Shown: positions 17,701 through 28,500 of the stretch, one piece after another
Position numbering within the stretch: the stretch's first letter is position 1
Layout of the letters: each line of letters opens with the position of its first letter
Position numbers and translations under genes: made by a program
From: a virus
IMG/VR virus record: IMGVR_UViG_3300024344_000030
Location: 1 to 46,661 of that record
Reading direction: 5' to 3' (one strand)
DNA length: 46,661 bases
The notes under the pieces: model-generated
The model's input: the letters and a program-made list of their open reading frames with translations, nothing else
Told to the model about the DNA's origin: nothing
The model's database searches: none

Positions 17701-18867
17701 CCGTCAGAAATAGTGACTAACCCAGATAAATTTGTAGATGCAGTGCAGATGGAATTCAGTAGAGAGTATAGACGATTTGGAAATACCGAAGATAATGACC
17801 CGGCTGCACTGAAAGCAATAGTTGATATAGTAAACTTTACTAATGAGCATTATGGATATATTGATGCAATCAAACCTAAACCAACGGATATTGAATTTGA
17901 AAATTGGGGACCATGGATAAAAAATGATTGGGACACGCAATTTGACCCGACAAAGGATACAGTCCTTAGTGCAGACACAGTTCCAATGCTAAATCACCCA
18001 GGGAATCCGGGTCATTCGAGATATTGGAAAAACATTATACCAAAAGATACTAACATTTTTACAGGACGGGAGGGGATTGTAGCATATAATATTGGACAAA
18101 CGATTATCGGTTCGGGTAGTTATACATTGATGTTTAGTGATTTACCAGAAACTGGTGTGACGGTTAATGATATTTTTTCAGCATTACTTGAATATACACA
18201 TATGGTAGATTTTATTTTATATACTCCAACGGGTGAATATTTTACTGAATTGAGTGAATACCCATCTGTTAATAATGATGATGGGTGGCGAATAACTATA
18301 GCATCTAATGTTAGTATTAGATTTGATTTTAGTTATTATTTTAATATTTATACAGAGGATGAACTTGGTTCTATACAAGAGCTGTATTTTGATGATTATT
18401 CATTATTAACTGGTGATTTATCGTCAAATCAAAACTGGACACCAAAAATAATAACAGAGAATGTTGGGGAGCAACAATCCACAGAATATATAAATTATTA
18501 TCAAAATTTTTATTATCCAGTATTACCTAAAATAGATTTTTTAGGTAGGTTTTCTGAAAATCGTTTGCAAACTTTTAATTCAAGCCCATTATTCCCGTGG
18601 GGTTATCCTGGCATCGATTGGAATGAATACGACCCATATGCTAGTATAACAAATGAAAAAATTGTAAATAATAATTTAAATATTGATATGACTTTTTCTG
18701 AAATTGATGATAATAACCAATTAATTGATATTGGTGGTCGGAATATATTTGGGCAGTTAATTACTGATTATAAAGTTATGTTTGACCATGAAACTGGTGA
18801 ACCATATGCAAATGATTTTAAAATATACCCTAAATTAGGTGAAGATGAATATGAAAAACCATATTAA
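11764..18867 (+). CDS. Giant multi-domain virion adhesin: lamin-tail domains, Cys-rich repeats, PKD-like and amidohydrolase-like domains
   Basis: This 2367-aa protein starts at GTG after a strong GGGGGG site (11755-11760). Three lamin-tail-like domains lie near residues 28-165 (LMVSEIHY), 412-530 (IIIDEIHYYP) and 597-740 (LFISEIMYNPP then EYFELYNN). Cys-rich repeats of the GCTDxxACNY type lie at 317, 388, 802 (degenerate), 911 and 983. Runs of DCNGVCGG and DCAGVC units occur near 830-930 and 1010-1080. A PKD-like domain at about 1515-1565 shows WGDS and HKYEKPGVY. Residues about 1755-2005 resemble N-formylglutamate amidohydrolases: H1762 in AAHNQRSY, IDLHG with H1852, and QMEFSREYR with E1997. 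The C-terminal 350 residues are unrecognised. It is probably a distal tail adhesin or fibre with an enzymatic module. No signal peptide is visible. Confidence 0.7.
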   Translation: MAINQKYIPTFNTRSQCKDDPKDGAGDYYPELMVSEIHYSIPSSVGTYSDYQFVEIYRPFGSPFYEGWDGNISGFKMTFEGTDAIDGLGCGINVSGKEWNRFEFPDGTYIQEGYRIVIANNATTYESEPDLTLGVNLFEWQDGDSYNLNRYSPMTIRIRNNCWQNPVCIPAPEYQNSVGVSETCAAQSVEYFCDTDDSATEETCVDGNWTTYCDFHTQCVYDVPPECTNMGRDDNNCGNADGCTVNVVRYHTGCDDGIEVDSYGWPTISSCPYGSHGGNSIELKPDYLLWNTDINIGSNWQVSTSEHGTPDSGIIFGCTDPQACNFDALATDDDGGCDYSTTIQCCFDEDLDLSWTEEQSLEGCYPSCSTLGEHWYNCEDLDGSEILGCTDECAINYNPEATQHIDNCEYQVFSAGEIIIDEIHYYPVDGNDAEFFEIYNNSTQDLNLSCVSITTQGASSEFVRLESIPVGTQISSGGRVVFANNSSVYDGVNGLSVNQNLFEITGNLNNTTPMTIRLKTAVGDIINEVRYQVAGNEGSENNTCSGIGTEWPSNVYNDDTSIVLVNHSLDNNCGTNWRRGGGGPTPGLSNEPKLNTSPADLFISEIMYNPPGGGEREYFELYNNHPSITFDISGFEWDGVNPVSSDDNYIIPNGVHIAPNEVILFTRKHPIDEFDISWSGQDNPCLVDTQQCYPYGGTPNRTICCNGRLIQLRATYGNVVARWNGGTSNAPFLNVDETYPETDNLGSSVEYKIFCDEDFNLNPDCTEDCKNGSSYTNGGNTACWQASIDGGNPGYVAQSIVGCMDPSSCNYCGDCTTHSQPMCEYPDVNYDCDGNCVIGEDCNGVCGGTAELDCAGVCDGNSVYDACGVCDGPGAIYECGCSEIPEGTCDCAGNVLDECNICGGDNLSCSGCTDADALNYDQDATIDDGTCQYIDLPDCECLTDSDCENICAAEGGCGECVSSGCNASSMTGLCECFTCLIEGCTDIEACNYDSEAQENDGSCVYATDFFNCDGDCIVEIDCLGECGGDAEELECGCNTPMADGACNCDGYIDDCAGVCGGDASIDNNGECCNANLIDDCGICNGDSSSCAPSGDILIESTLTFGLSQHQFTFTPLGDSPTGAWSAPSDGGYIVEYLLEIDRKTSDDQTGPSGLMTVNRTFDSETEILDFEQNGYFKEFTIQSDPLPYTYFVKITATDNNGIIGSHQKIFIIENIIETAQSVSLSYLPYQGIWLYGNYDPIAIPLYQTRASMTNYDVDRRPQLGTFYYIDDNFNVPWVQKINEISLSYDNPEDFYSGTEFDLDDIGMLQSQSGKIITPWKSLIQSDLSPDIDARTVRSLNKNVNQTVYNYFDELIQPDEYDINSAPGEVQLYAYFRRSSELSENLNEVSCGGVGDSGHILVSDAHCTKASDCNTPDGSSFGIEGQNVTPSDCCIFHYGGYPGDYTIGEPCGSFGVYYGYYCNYVPTDLTGETPDVNVYDIFNDRPHVNFDYINRDGIVCKMDSDWTTSYFTQAYIGVIDWGDSVTAIPEYADKPLELKSDTIIKHKYEKPGVYEITGLMFIVGGILIEGSRHKQGVLESFKFTTRINLYENNLYTSPFIDVNAFEPIIGGISKNSIYYKTIKRQLGLMPGLDQPIDLHFAYEFDRLETGGALVNIENRVSGSSAPSLPFLDDYMGPTYDLSDASGAPTESATSNNLIHNGRFNDQGILGEFPGELDIGQIRYFNSGKYNIWDMLGFINTPFEQSYGINDASITQAVLFTAAHNQRSYRPSIDSTHSSDLYTGSIGRKMHDFFGCPVIYAKYRTDDPNFYHYVPDPTDTPAFEPIKGKMMPMKRAVLDYLETHPNIKLVIDLHGAANWRYFAVDLGLTGPKNTPGPFLTDEGEWEEVESPELQYPQYNVFDDVSKYAPSIKTTFGTQELLRYIYDALIDNGVGAGCPTSQDEIDTSTCINHDNDGFGPTFNHSFTAGNQPTGTAWVTRDAPSEIVTNPDKFVDAVQMEFSREYRRFGNTEDNDPAALKAIVDIVNFTNEHYGYIDAIKPKPTDIEFENWGPWIKNDWDTQFDPTKDTVLSADTVPMLNHPGNPGHSRYWKNIIPKDTNIFTGREGIVAYNIGQTIIGSGSYTLMFSDLPETGVTVNDIFSALLEYTHMVDFILYTPTGEYFTELSEYPSVNNDDGWRITIASNVSIRFDFSYYFNIYTEDELGSIQELYFDDYSLLTGDLSSNQNWTPKIITENVGEQQSTEYINYYQNFYYPVLPKIDFLGRFSENRLQTFNSSPLFPWGYPGIDWNEYDPYASITNEKIVNNNLNIDMTFSEIDDNNQLIDIGGRNIFGQLITDYKVMFDHETGEPYANDFKIYPKLGEDEYEKPY

Positions 18868-18882
18868 TATGAGAATTAAACT

Positions 18883-21800
18883 ATGTCAATAAACGATTAT
18901 ACAAATAACAGAAGTTGTGCAGGAACCTGTTCTACATTTCAAGGTCAAACTCAATCATGCGTTGGTACTGATATGTCGTGTGGTTGCCCAGATGGCGCAT
19001 GGGATTTTGTTGATTGTTACATTGCACCAGATGTTGACCCATGTGATAATATTTCGTGTCCAGCTGGACAGGAGTGTAATAACGGCGCCTGTGTAGAAAT
19101 TATAGGGGGGTGTTTAGATACTGGTATTAATAGTACCCAATCATTACACCCATTTGGTTTATGTGACAATGCAGTTTATGGGACAGATTCATACTGTGCA
19201 TGCAATTCGAGTACATCATTTACTTTGGATTGTAACGGTGATGAACCATCTGTATCATGTGGGCACGATAATGATTGCTATGATTTAGGGATGGAATTTG
19301 CTGCATGTAGTGTGAATGGAAAGTGCATCGATATATCATGTTGTGAATATCCATATTATAGTGGGCCAGTCACTGTACCTGAAATTGATATAAACGGCCC
19401 ACCTGATTTTTATTTGCATTATCAGTGTGAACTAAATAATGCAGATAATTATTGCATATATGACTTAAACTGTAACGGTGGGTGTAGCCCTCTTGAATTG
19501 CCATCGGATGATTGTGGGGTTTGTGGGGGAAGCTGTTTTGAATATGATGATTGCAATTGTGATTGTCCAGCTGGATATGATTGTTTTGGTGAATGTGGTG
19601 GGTCTGCTGAAATGGATGTGTGTGGGGTGTGTGACCCATGTAATAACGGAACGGCATTTGCAGGGTGTGATTTGTGGAATATGTCTTGTACAGGTTGCAC
19701 AGACCCAAATGCAACAAATTATGATTTAAATAATATTAATGCATGTACCAATGATACACACTCAGATGAGTGCTTGCAGAATGGTATAATTGTTGATAAT
19801 TGCTGCTGTATGTATTCTGATGATTATATAATATATACATGCACAGATATAAATGCAATGAATTATAATATATTATGTGAAGAAACAATAATATTAACAG
19901 AACCAAACAATTTTGATTTAGAATTATGTATGGACAATTGTGAAGTTGTATATTGGGACTGTATATTTGGTCCAGATGAAACACCACATGGGCAGTGTAT
20001 GCTTTCAAGGGATGTGTGTGAAGATGAGTGTGAAACGAACTCTAACATTGAAACTATTACTATTGAAATTGACTCACCATATACATGCTATGATGATGGT
20101 TCATGTAGATACCCAGTAAATTTACCAGAATTTACATATATAATTTTACAAACTGAACCATCTGTAAATGACTATGGTCAATACTTTTATTCGTCTAACC
20201 ATTCTGAGTGGGGTGAAATGACTGGCCTTGATTCAATTGAATCCATAGATGATTTATCAACTACTATGACTCCAAATATTGATTTTGGTGGGGCAGAATC
20301 TACTACTGGTACGCAGATAGCACCTATTAATTTATCTAATGTACCAAATGAACCAGTTTATAGCTGGATGTTACCAAGATTTTTTAGTCATCTCAGTCCC
20401 TTTCAGTATTTAGTAAAATTTCATACTGTTAATATTTATGAGCGTGGGTTAACTTTAGGTTTAAATGCACCAAGTAGTTGGTTATATGAAAATTTTCAAG
20501 TGGATGATTCTTGGCCAGTTAATCGACCATTTACTTGTTATGATGATGATACAGGGTTAGAGGGGTGGCCTGGACAGTTACCATGGTTTGGATACCCCAA
20601 GGGCACTATATCCGCTCCGATAAATTGTACTGATGATTTTTATTGGGCACACCCAACGGGTGATGATTGTACGGATAATCCCGATGCATGTGGTGCATAT
20701 AAAAGTTTAGGATTGAGCTTTTATGCACTAACAGAAGAACAAAATGAGTTTATGTTTGCAGAAGATGAAATAAATTATGAGGTATTTCCAAAACCAGTTT
20801 ATGAATTTATATTAGATGCGAATGGTCGCCGCGCATTTGTTATTAGTTTAGATGGTGACGAGCCAGTAGAATGTATTGGTGAAAATTCAATTGGGTGCAT
20901 CCCAATATTTGAAGAAGGTGGAGATGAACAACATTATCCATCAGTAGTCACTGAGGATATTCAATCCTTAGGGATTAGTTTTTATGCATTCGCTGAGCAA
21001 GATGAATCTGAAATTTTAGCTCCAATAGTAGAATGTTATAATATGGACCCGGATGCATCGGTTCTTGCAATCCATCCAGGTGTTGTAGGTTATGCACCAA
21101 AAGGGCAGTGCCCAATCAATAGGGACCTTTGGGTCGATATGTATGCAGCTGCATGGAGTACTATTTATACCGATATTGTAGTAACCATGAGTGGTGGTAC
21201 CGGTAATGTAACTGATGGTGGATTTAATCTTGATGTAATTCAATCTTATTGGACAGACGACTTTAATGCAGCTGCAGATTATTTTGTAGAGGACGATGTT
21301 GAGGGTAACATAGTCTTTTATGCATACCCAAATAGAACACTGGAACATGATATAATTCGACCAATATCACATGCATATATAGGAACAACTGACACTAATA
21401 TTAAATTTCTAAATAAATATTATAACATTAATGATGTAGATTATTTATATACATCTGCACCAAATATTGTAAATATATCATTTGATATTACAGATGATTA
21501 TGCTGCACAATTGATAACATCCAATGATATTATTGAAAATTATGAACCATTTCGTAATAATAATAAAGATTTTGTATTTATGATTGTGGCATGGGATGGT
21601 GTAAATTTGGATGCAGAATCTATAAAAACTGAATATTTAAGTAAAAAAACTAATGGGGAAATTAGTTTAAATAGTGAATTGATTGGTGCAAGTGATTTAT
21701 ATACATACCAATTTTTACGAGATAGTAATAATAATATTAATTATTTTTCACAACAATATTCTTCATCTGGTGTTAAAATAGTAAAAGCTATTTTTGCAGA

Positions 21801-22542
21801 AATAGATTTATTAGTTGCCGATGGTGATATTGGGCAATTTAATCGTGAAAAAATAGTTACTATTAAGCTAAATTTAAATACAGATGAAATTTATATTGAG
21901 GATTTTCAGGATATAGGTGGACCAGATTTTGTTTATTTACCATGGCCATATCCAGGTAGTACACCAATTATTAATGGATTTACACCGAATAGTAAATATA
22001 TGAAATCAATTGAAAATATTTTACAGTCCGATGTTTTTGATGGAACGGAGCTAATTGAACAATCTTTAGCCCAGCGGGCAATCAATAATGATGAATTAGG
22101 TGATTTTATTAATAAAATAGATATTGAACAGGTTAGGGTATTCAATACAGGGAGATATGATATAGGAGCTTTATTACAGATTGAAAATTATTATACTAAT
22201 ATATTAGACCCATCGAAAGAAAAATTGTACACATTCTATCCACATACTGACATCGGCCCGTTTGATTTTTGGGATGGCATATATAATCAATTTCCAAGGG
22301 AAAGTTCGGTTGGTAATATATTTATAAATGATATGATAGATGAAAACATAAAATCTGAATGTATTTTAGAGCTCAACTGTGGTGAGTTTGATACGCGTGT
22401 GATACGAGATTCAAGTGGTAGTGGTAATAAAGGTATCGTGGTTGGTGATTTTCATGTGGAAAAATTAATTACAGGTCAGCCTGCTACAAGGAGAGGTCCA
22501 ATAGATGTACCAAAAAAAGATAAAAAGAATAGAGCATTATAA
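18883..22542 (+). CDS. Large Cys-rich virion protein, related to its neighbour
   Basis: This is a 1219-aa protein. Residues about 5-400 are cysteine-rich: an EGF-like segment CPAGQECNNGACVE, DCGVCGGSC and DCFGECGGSAEMDVCGVC units, and one GCTDPNATNYD repeat at residue 271. The middle holds an internal duplication (SLGLSFYALTEEQ at 608 and SLGISFYAFAEQ at 695). The C-terminal third contains a module also found in the preceding giant protein: PIINGFTPNSKYMKSI followed by IDIEQVRVFNTGRYDI, matching DIGQIRYFNSGKYNI there. The tail is basic (PKKDKKNRAL). Its stop overlaps the next start by one base. A structural or adhesin role in the same tail assembly is inferred. The many cysteines imply disulfides or metal binding, unusual for a protein folded in the bacterial cytoplasm. 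Confidence 0.65.
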   Translation: MSINDYTNNRSCAGTCSTFQGQTQSCVGTDMSCGCPDGAWDFVDCYIAPDVDPCDNISCPAGQECNNGACVEIIGGCLDTGINSTQSLHPFGLCDNAVYGTDSYCACNSSTSFTLDCNGDEPSVSCGHDNDCYDLGMEFAACSVNGKCIDISCCEYPYYSGPVTVPEIDINGPPDFYLHYQCELNNADNYCIYDLNCNGGCSPLELPSDDCGVCGGSCFEYDDCNCDCPAGYDCFGECGGSAEMDVCGVCDPCNNGTAFAGCDLWNMSCTGCTDPNATNYDLNNINACTNDTHSDECLQNGIIVDNCCCMYSDDYIIYTCTDINAMNYNILCEETIILTEPNNFDLELCMDNCEVVYWDCIFGPDETPHGQCMLSRDVCEDECETNSNIETITIEIDSPYTCYDDGSCRYPVNLPEFTYIILQTEPSVNDYGQYFYSSNHSEWGEMTGLDSIESIDDLSTTMTPNIDFGGAESTTGTQIAPINLSNVPNEPVYSWMLPRFFSHLSPFQYLVKFHTVNIYERGLTLGLNAPSSWLYENFQVDDSWPVNRPFTCYDDDTGLEGWPGQLPWFGYPKGTISAPINCTDDFYWAHPTGDDCTDNPDACGAYKSLGLSFYALTEEQNEFMFAEDEINYEVFPKPVYEFILDANGRRAFVISLDGDEPVECIGENSIGCIPIFEEGGDEQHYPSVVTEDIQSLGISFYAFAEQDESEILAPIVECYNMDPDASVLAIHPGVVGYAPKGQCPINRDLWVDMYAAAWSTIYTDIVVTMSGGTGNVTDGGFNLDVIQSYWTDDFNAAADYFVEDDVEGNIVFYAYPNRTLEHDIIRPISHAYIGTTDTNIKFLNKYYNINDVDYLYTSAPNIVNISFDITDDYAAQLITSNDIIENYEPFRNNNKDFVFMIVAWDGVNLDAESIKTEYLSKKTNGEISLNSELIGASDLYTYQFLRDSNNNINYFSQQYSSSGVKIVKAIFAEIDLLVADGDIGQFNREKIVTIKLNLNTDEIYIEDFQDIGGPDFVYLPWPYPGSTPIINGFTPNSKYMKSIENILQSDVFDGTELIEQSLAQRAINNDELGDFINKIDIEQVRVFNTGRYDIGALLQIENYYTNILDPSKEKLYTFYPHTDIGPFDFWDGIYNQFPRESSVGNIFINDMIDENIKSECILELNCGEFDTRVIRDSSGSGNKGIVVGDFHVEKLITGQPATRRGPIDVPKKDKKNRAL

Positions 22543-25500
22543 TGGGTGAAACAGTATCTGAATTTGTTCCAAATCAATTAGATTTAATTTCATCTGGTCA
22601 AACTACATATATTTTTGATGAATTGTTAGGTGATTATGTTAGGGTGGCTGTATTTGATGACAGTGAAACTTGGGTTGTAGGGTACGAATACCAAACAAAT
22701 ATCGATTTTAATGGTGATTATATTGAATATACTATTCCACCTGATGCACAGGAAGTAATTCCATATCCTAACCCTGATACTCATATGCTATATGAACACG
22801 GGTTAGTTTCATCAGATGATTTAATACCACCTCAAGATGGTGATTCGGTTGCGCTTCAAGGGGGTAACCCTGAGACTGCTCAAGCATTTTGTCAATATTT
22901 GGGGCATGATGCATACTTCGCGACAGGGGTAAATTCAACAACAGAGATACCTGCAGGTACCACAGTAGCTACTTTTAGTTTAAATGATGGGAATTGGACA
23001 ACTACTATTTTACAAAATTCATCTCTAATATTTTCACAAATAGAATGTATTGACTACAATAATACTTATCCAACACCCGTTGACGGTTCATCTCCGCAGG
23101 TAAATATTTATAGAAGTGGCGAAAGTATATATTTTAAACCTAATGAAATTTTATCTGAAAACCAAACTGCAGGTGGTAATTATCAATTAAAATTTGATTT
23201 TTTAAGGAATTTCTTTGACGATTGGTATAATAATTTTACAATTTATACTGCAAGCACTGGGTTTGATATAAATATCCCTATCAACGAGGATGCATCTTTA
23301 ATAGAAAGTGATATTGATGATTTAGTTACAACTGGTAACATATCACAGGGTGATGCAGATGAATATATGGATTTAGTAACTTTTATTGATGATGTTTATA
23401 TGGGTGACCCTAATTTTTATATAAAACAAATATCAGCATCGCGTAAAGAAATTCGTTTATATGGTAGATATGGTGATAATACTAATTTATATTTTGATGA
23501 TATGTTTATGAGTGAATTAGTTAATATTTTGGGTTCTTTAGAAGATGATTGTGGAACAGATGGTGCACCAAATTGTTATGGGTTGAATTATGTATTAAAC
23601 ATTGGGCAAGGAAAAATCATAACGATAAACAATTATGCATTTGACCAAATCACAGACCCAGAACACCCATCATTAATTTTACGGTTGAATACACCATTAC
23701 CAGATAATATTTTTGAATTATATGCTGTGAATATTGAGCGAAAATTATTAGATTCACAAACGGAAAATATAATATATGTTAGTAATATTTCATCAATGAC
23801 GGTTGGTGAAAGTTTAAAACCTGATTTTGATTTTAATTCTGAATTATATAATGATACTATAACAGATACATATCAAAATCAATTACAACTGAATGCCAGT
23901 GCATCAATTAATCAGGAGACATTTGATGAAATCGCATTAGAAAATGCCAATGAATATAAAAATTTAAATATAGATTTTTCCAATTTCAAAAATCATGTAT
24001 TTTTTGGTTCTGCAGCATCAAAATTGAGCAATTTTAAAGCCAAAGTTGTAACGATAGAAAATCACTTACGAGGAATTTCATCATCATTAGCATTAACTGG
24101 AAGTCATGTTGAAGAAAGACGAAAAACCTTATTTAATGATATTACAAAAGTTAAAATGGGTTTTACACCATATGAAAAATTTCTATATTTTGATAATCAA
24201 ATTACTAGCACCGGGTCGGCACCAGGAATAGGACCAAATTTAATCGATTCCACCCCGATTTCAGAACGCTCACCAACAACTATTTTACCTCAATATGAGG
24301 GAATAAAATTAGTTTATAAACATACTTCTAAAAACGCGGGCCAATTGCAAGATATTTATTTATTTGCAAAAAAATATCGTGTGGAAGATGCACCATTTTT
24401 TAATACTGATAAACCTATTTATTTATCATTTTTAATAAAAGGAACAGATGGTATAGCAACATCGGCTACTGGAACTTCGGATGGATTGAAGTGGACTAAC
24501 ATGAATCAATATAATTCATTACCATCAAGTTCATTTGGTGGCAATGTGATATTAAATCCATCTATAAAGCATAATGAATATAGAAGGCATATATATGTTG
24601 CATCACAATCATATTGGAGGCCATCACAGACTGGAGATATAGGTGGTGATGTTGCCAACATTTATGATTGGAGGACAGCATCATCTCAATTTGAGATATT
24701 ATCAGGGTCAAATATCACAGGGTCATATCCTATATACGATTCGAGTGGGCAAATAGGTGAATTATTATATCCAACTATGTATAATACTTCTTCCCAATAT
24801 GGCTATTTGGATACAATTACTGAACGGTCTGGTTCAATATTACCATCTGGTGAATTATTTAATATCAGGTATCATTCGGGGTCAAATACGGCGGGGGCAG
24901 CAACATCGTCATTTACAACTGATATATTTATTACAACTAAAAATCCAAAATCAGTTCCTCCATTTTCGTTATTATATCCCACTGGTTCAAGTGAATGGAT
25001 ATCGTGGTATGATGAACAATATACTTCAGCGTCAAATTATGATGCTGATAATATACATAGTTTGAATAATACATTACCGACTTGGGTTGAAGATGGGGCA
25101 GATACGGCTGTACTAAAAGATTTTGTGCATATGTGGGGCGAACAGTTTGATTTGACTAAAAATCATATTGATAATTTTTCAAATATTCATAAGCGAAAAT
25201 ATACTAAATTTGATTCAGTTCCAAATAATTTATTGCCGATTATAGGTAATAATTTAGGGTGGGAATTCATTAATCCATATTCGAGTAGTTTATCTGAATA
25301 TTTTTTAAATGCAACATATGGACAGCATAATGTGAGTCATGTAGTTGATGATGTTTGGAATAGAGTGATGAATAATCTGATTTATATTTATAAAACAAAA
25401 GGTACACAAAATAGTATTGGTGCCCTATTAAATTCATACGGAATACCCCCCGACTTAATTAAAATTAGGGAAACTGTAGCAGGTGACGGGAATGCACTCG

Positions 25501-28500
25501 CAACTAATATTCCAATTGATGAGGGGGTCGAAGGTTCGGGAATAGATGGAGTTTTTTATACTAAACCAGATTGGTTATCTGGACTCATGTTTGGACCCAA
25601 TCACGGTACATTAAAATTACCATGGAATGCCTTTAAGGCTGCAGGAAATGCAATAGAATTTTTAATTAAGCCGCAACCATTACGGCGACGACAGCATGCA
25701 ATAAATACACAAACCTTAATGTTAAGTAGTGGAAGTGATTCGCAGCGGTTATGGGATTTGAGGTTAATACCATCATCAAGTTATAATAATTTTGCAAAAG
25801 TAGAATTTAGGTTAAATAATTCACCATATGGTTCTGGTAGTATAAGCGATAATGCAGTTTCAATGTCCACATCGTATATTAAATTTAAGGATTATGATTA
25901 TTCTAATATTTTATTACAGAGTATGACTGCTAGCGTTTCAGGGACTGGTGTTCAAGATTATAGATTATATATAGGTAGTTTAGATACTAAGTTTGATACA
26001 CGCATTACTAATTATCAAATTGTGTCAATGAGTGTAAGTGGTGGGTTTGCTGCAGTCACTGCATCCAATGCAGGTGATGGTAAAGGTGATTTGGCATATC
26101 AAGCTAATTTTAATTTCATGGGAACGGGTAGTTATATAACTGGTAGTAATAATACAGCTATATCTGGGAATCTGATAATAGGTGATACCTTTTCAGGGTC
26201 AATTGCAGAAGTTAGATTATGGGATTCAACATTAAGTTCATCTAAATTTAGACTTCATATAATGGATAAAACCAGTGTAGTTGGAAATAATATAAATAGT
26301 TATAAAGATGATTTAACATATAGATTTAAATTAAATGAAAATTATACATCCGGGTCAAATAATAGGCGAGTTATAAATAACATGGATAATAGAATGAATA
26401 CAGATTATACTCGTACTGTACCATATTCAGAAAATAAATTGAAATATAGTGTAACTAAAACAATTTTATATAAATTTGCACCTAAATCAAATCAAGAAAT
26501 CACAATAACAGATAATAAAATTATTATTAAGCCTGATGAAATTTTTGTTAATCCACTGTCTCCATATCATTCATCTGTTCAAAAAATAGAAAATACATTG
26601 GCCGCAACTAGGATACCAACGAATAAAATAAAAATATCTAAATCACCCTCAGCTGTGATAGATGAATATATATCATCGCAGATAGCAGGAATGGATGCTG
26701 AAAGTAAATATGCTGACCCGCGGAATATATACTCAGGTTCGTATGATGAGTTAGATACATTTAGGGAAGATGTGTTAAAAGGTGTGGTAGTTGATGTTAA
26801 TAGATATATTAATGATAATAGTAAAATCTTTAATAATTCTTTTATTAACTCTATAAAAAACTTATTACCTGCTAAAAGTGAAATTGATGAAATTGGTGTG
26901 GTAATAGAATCAGACATGTTACATAAATCTAAATTCCCAAGTCAAACAATAAAAATTGACCCTAAATATAATAAATTTGATTTTGCTGTTGGTTATTTAG
27001 ATGATAATATGATTACAGGGAAATGGGTAGAAAAGCGAACAAATGCCGATAAACTAAAAATAAAGGACCAAATTGAATTGGTTGGTAAATTACCATTAAT
27101 TTCACCTGCAAATATAGATATTACAAAGTTACATTATTCGGGAATAGATAGTTCATTGTTACCAAATATCGGGAATTTTATTTTAAGTGGTAGCAGTTTA
27201 ACAAAAGTTACATCAAAATTATATTTTAGACCAATCGGGAATATAGATGTATATGATGAAAATAATATTAAATTTACTAATAAATTATTAAATCAACATG
27301 TAGCTAATATATCATTTGAGTCTGGTAGTTACAATGCCTTTAAATTGAATCAATCTGTTCAAACTGTACATGATATAATAATTGATAGCACATCTGCACT
27401 GAATATAGTATCTAAATTAATAGATACTAAATATACATCAATTATATTGAGTGGTAGCAATCTGTTACCAGCAATACATATGCACGATGTTAATCCAAAT
27501 CCTGTATCAGCACTTAGGATGATGATGAGTGGAAGTGGTGCCTTTAAATTAAATTCTAAATTAATTGATGACAAAAAAAATACATTATTTTTTAGTGGTA
27601 GTATATTCAATACAAGTATGAAAAAAGTAAATGAGCATTTAATTATATTGAGTGGTAGTGACACCTTTAAATTAAATTCTAAATTTATTTCGGATAAAAA
27701 TAATACATTATTTTTTAGTGGTAGCATAGCTAACCCTGATATGGAAAAAATAAATGAACATTTAATCATATTGAGTGGCAGCGATACTTTTAAATTAAAC
27801 TCTAAATTAATTGATGACAAAAATAATACATTATTTTTTAGTGGTAGTATAGCTAACCCTAATATGAAAAAAATAAATGAACATTTAATCATATTGAGTG
27901 GTAGTGACACCTTTAAATTAAATTCTAAATTAATTGATGACAAGAAAAATACATTATTTTTTAGTGGTAGCATAGCTAACCCTGATATGGAGCATATAAA
28001 AATTAAGTCATTTATGATGAGTGGGAGCAGTAAAGCCGTTAAATTGACTTCTGTTTATATGGGTCAATATTCAGCAAGTACTGCACCATTTAGAACAAAG
28101 GGATACTATTCACGGTTACCGTGGGAAGATGAATATGGTAATGAAGTTAAAGTATTATCTGGTAGATACAGATTAAATACAAAAGATAAAAACTTAGATA
28201 TTAATTGGGATAGTGGTGTATATAATAAAACATTTGTATATTATACGATAGGGGATATTGAATATGTATCCCAGTCAGCAAGGATACCAAAATCACCTGG
28301 GGGAGTTGATGGTTTTGAAGGTAGATTATATACAGGATATGAATTTACAACTGAATATAGTAATCATAATTATTTTAAGCGTAGAATGTTTGTGGATGAA
28401 GGAAAGGGATATGGTTATAGGGGGTATATAAATGGTGAATCAGACCATCGGATTGATGCAAGACCTATGGGTAGGACAGCCTATTTTGCAACATCATCAA

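Noticed and set aside
18850-18890. Possible frameshift joining the two giant Cys-rich proteins
   Set aside because: The first ends with a normal stop and the second has its own ATG and a natural-looking N-terminus. Both are internally consistent, so separate genes are more likely.
11764-22542. A diversity-generating retroelement acting on the fibre genes
   Set aside because: No reverse transcriptase and no template/variable repeat pair with adenine-specific changes were found in the window.
27359-27973. A 204-codon minus-strand open frame across the 123-bp repeats
   Set aside because: It is the shadow of the repeated sense coding sequence: the repeats keep the antisense frame free of stops. 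It has no ribosome site and no plausible domain.
27525-28016. Regularly spaced repeats considered as a CRISPR array
   Set aside because: The units are 123 bases with no short conserved repeat and unique spacers, and they keep an open protein frame.
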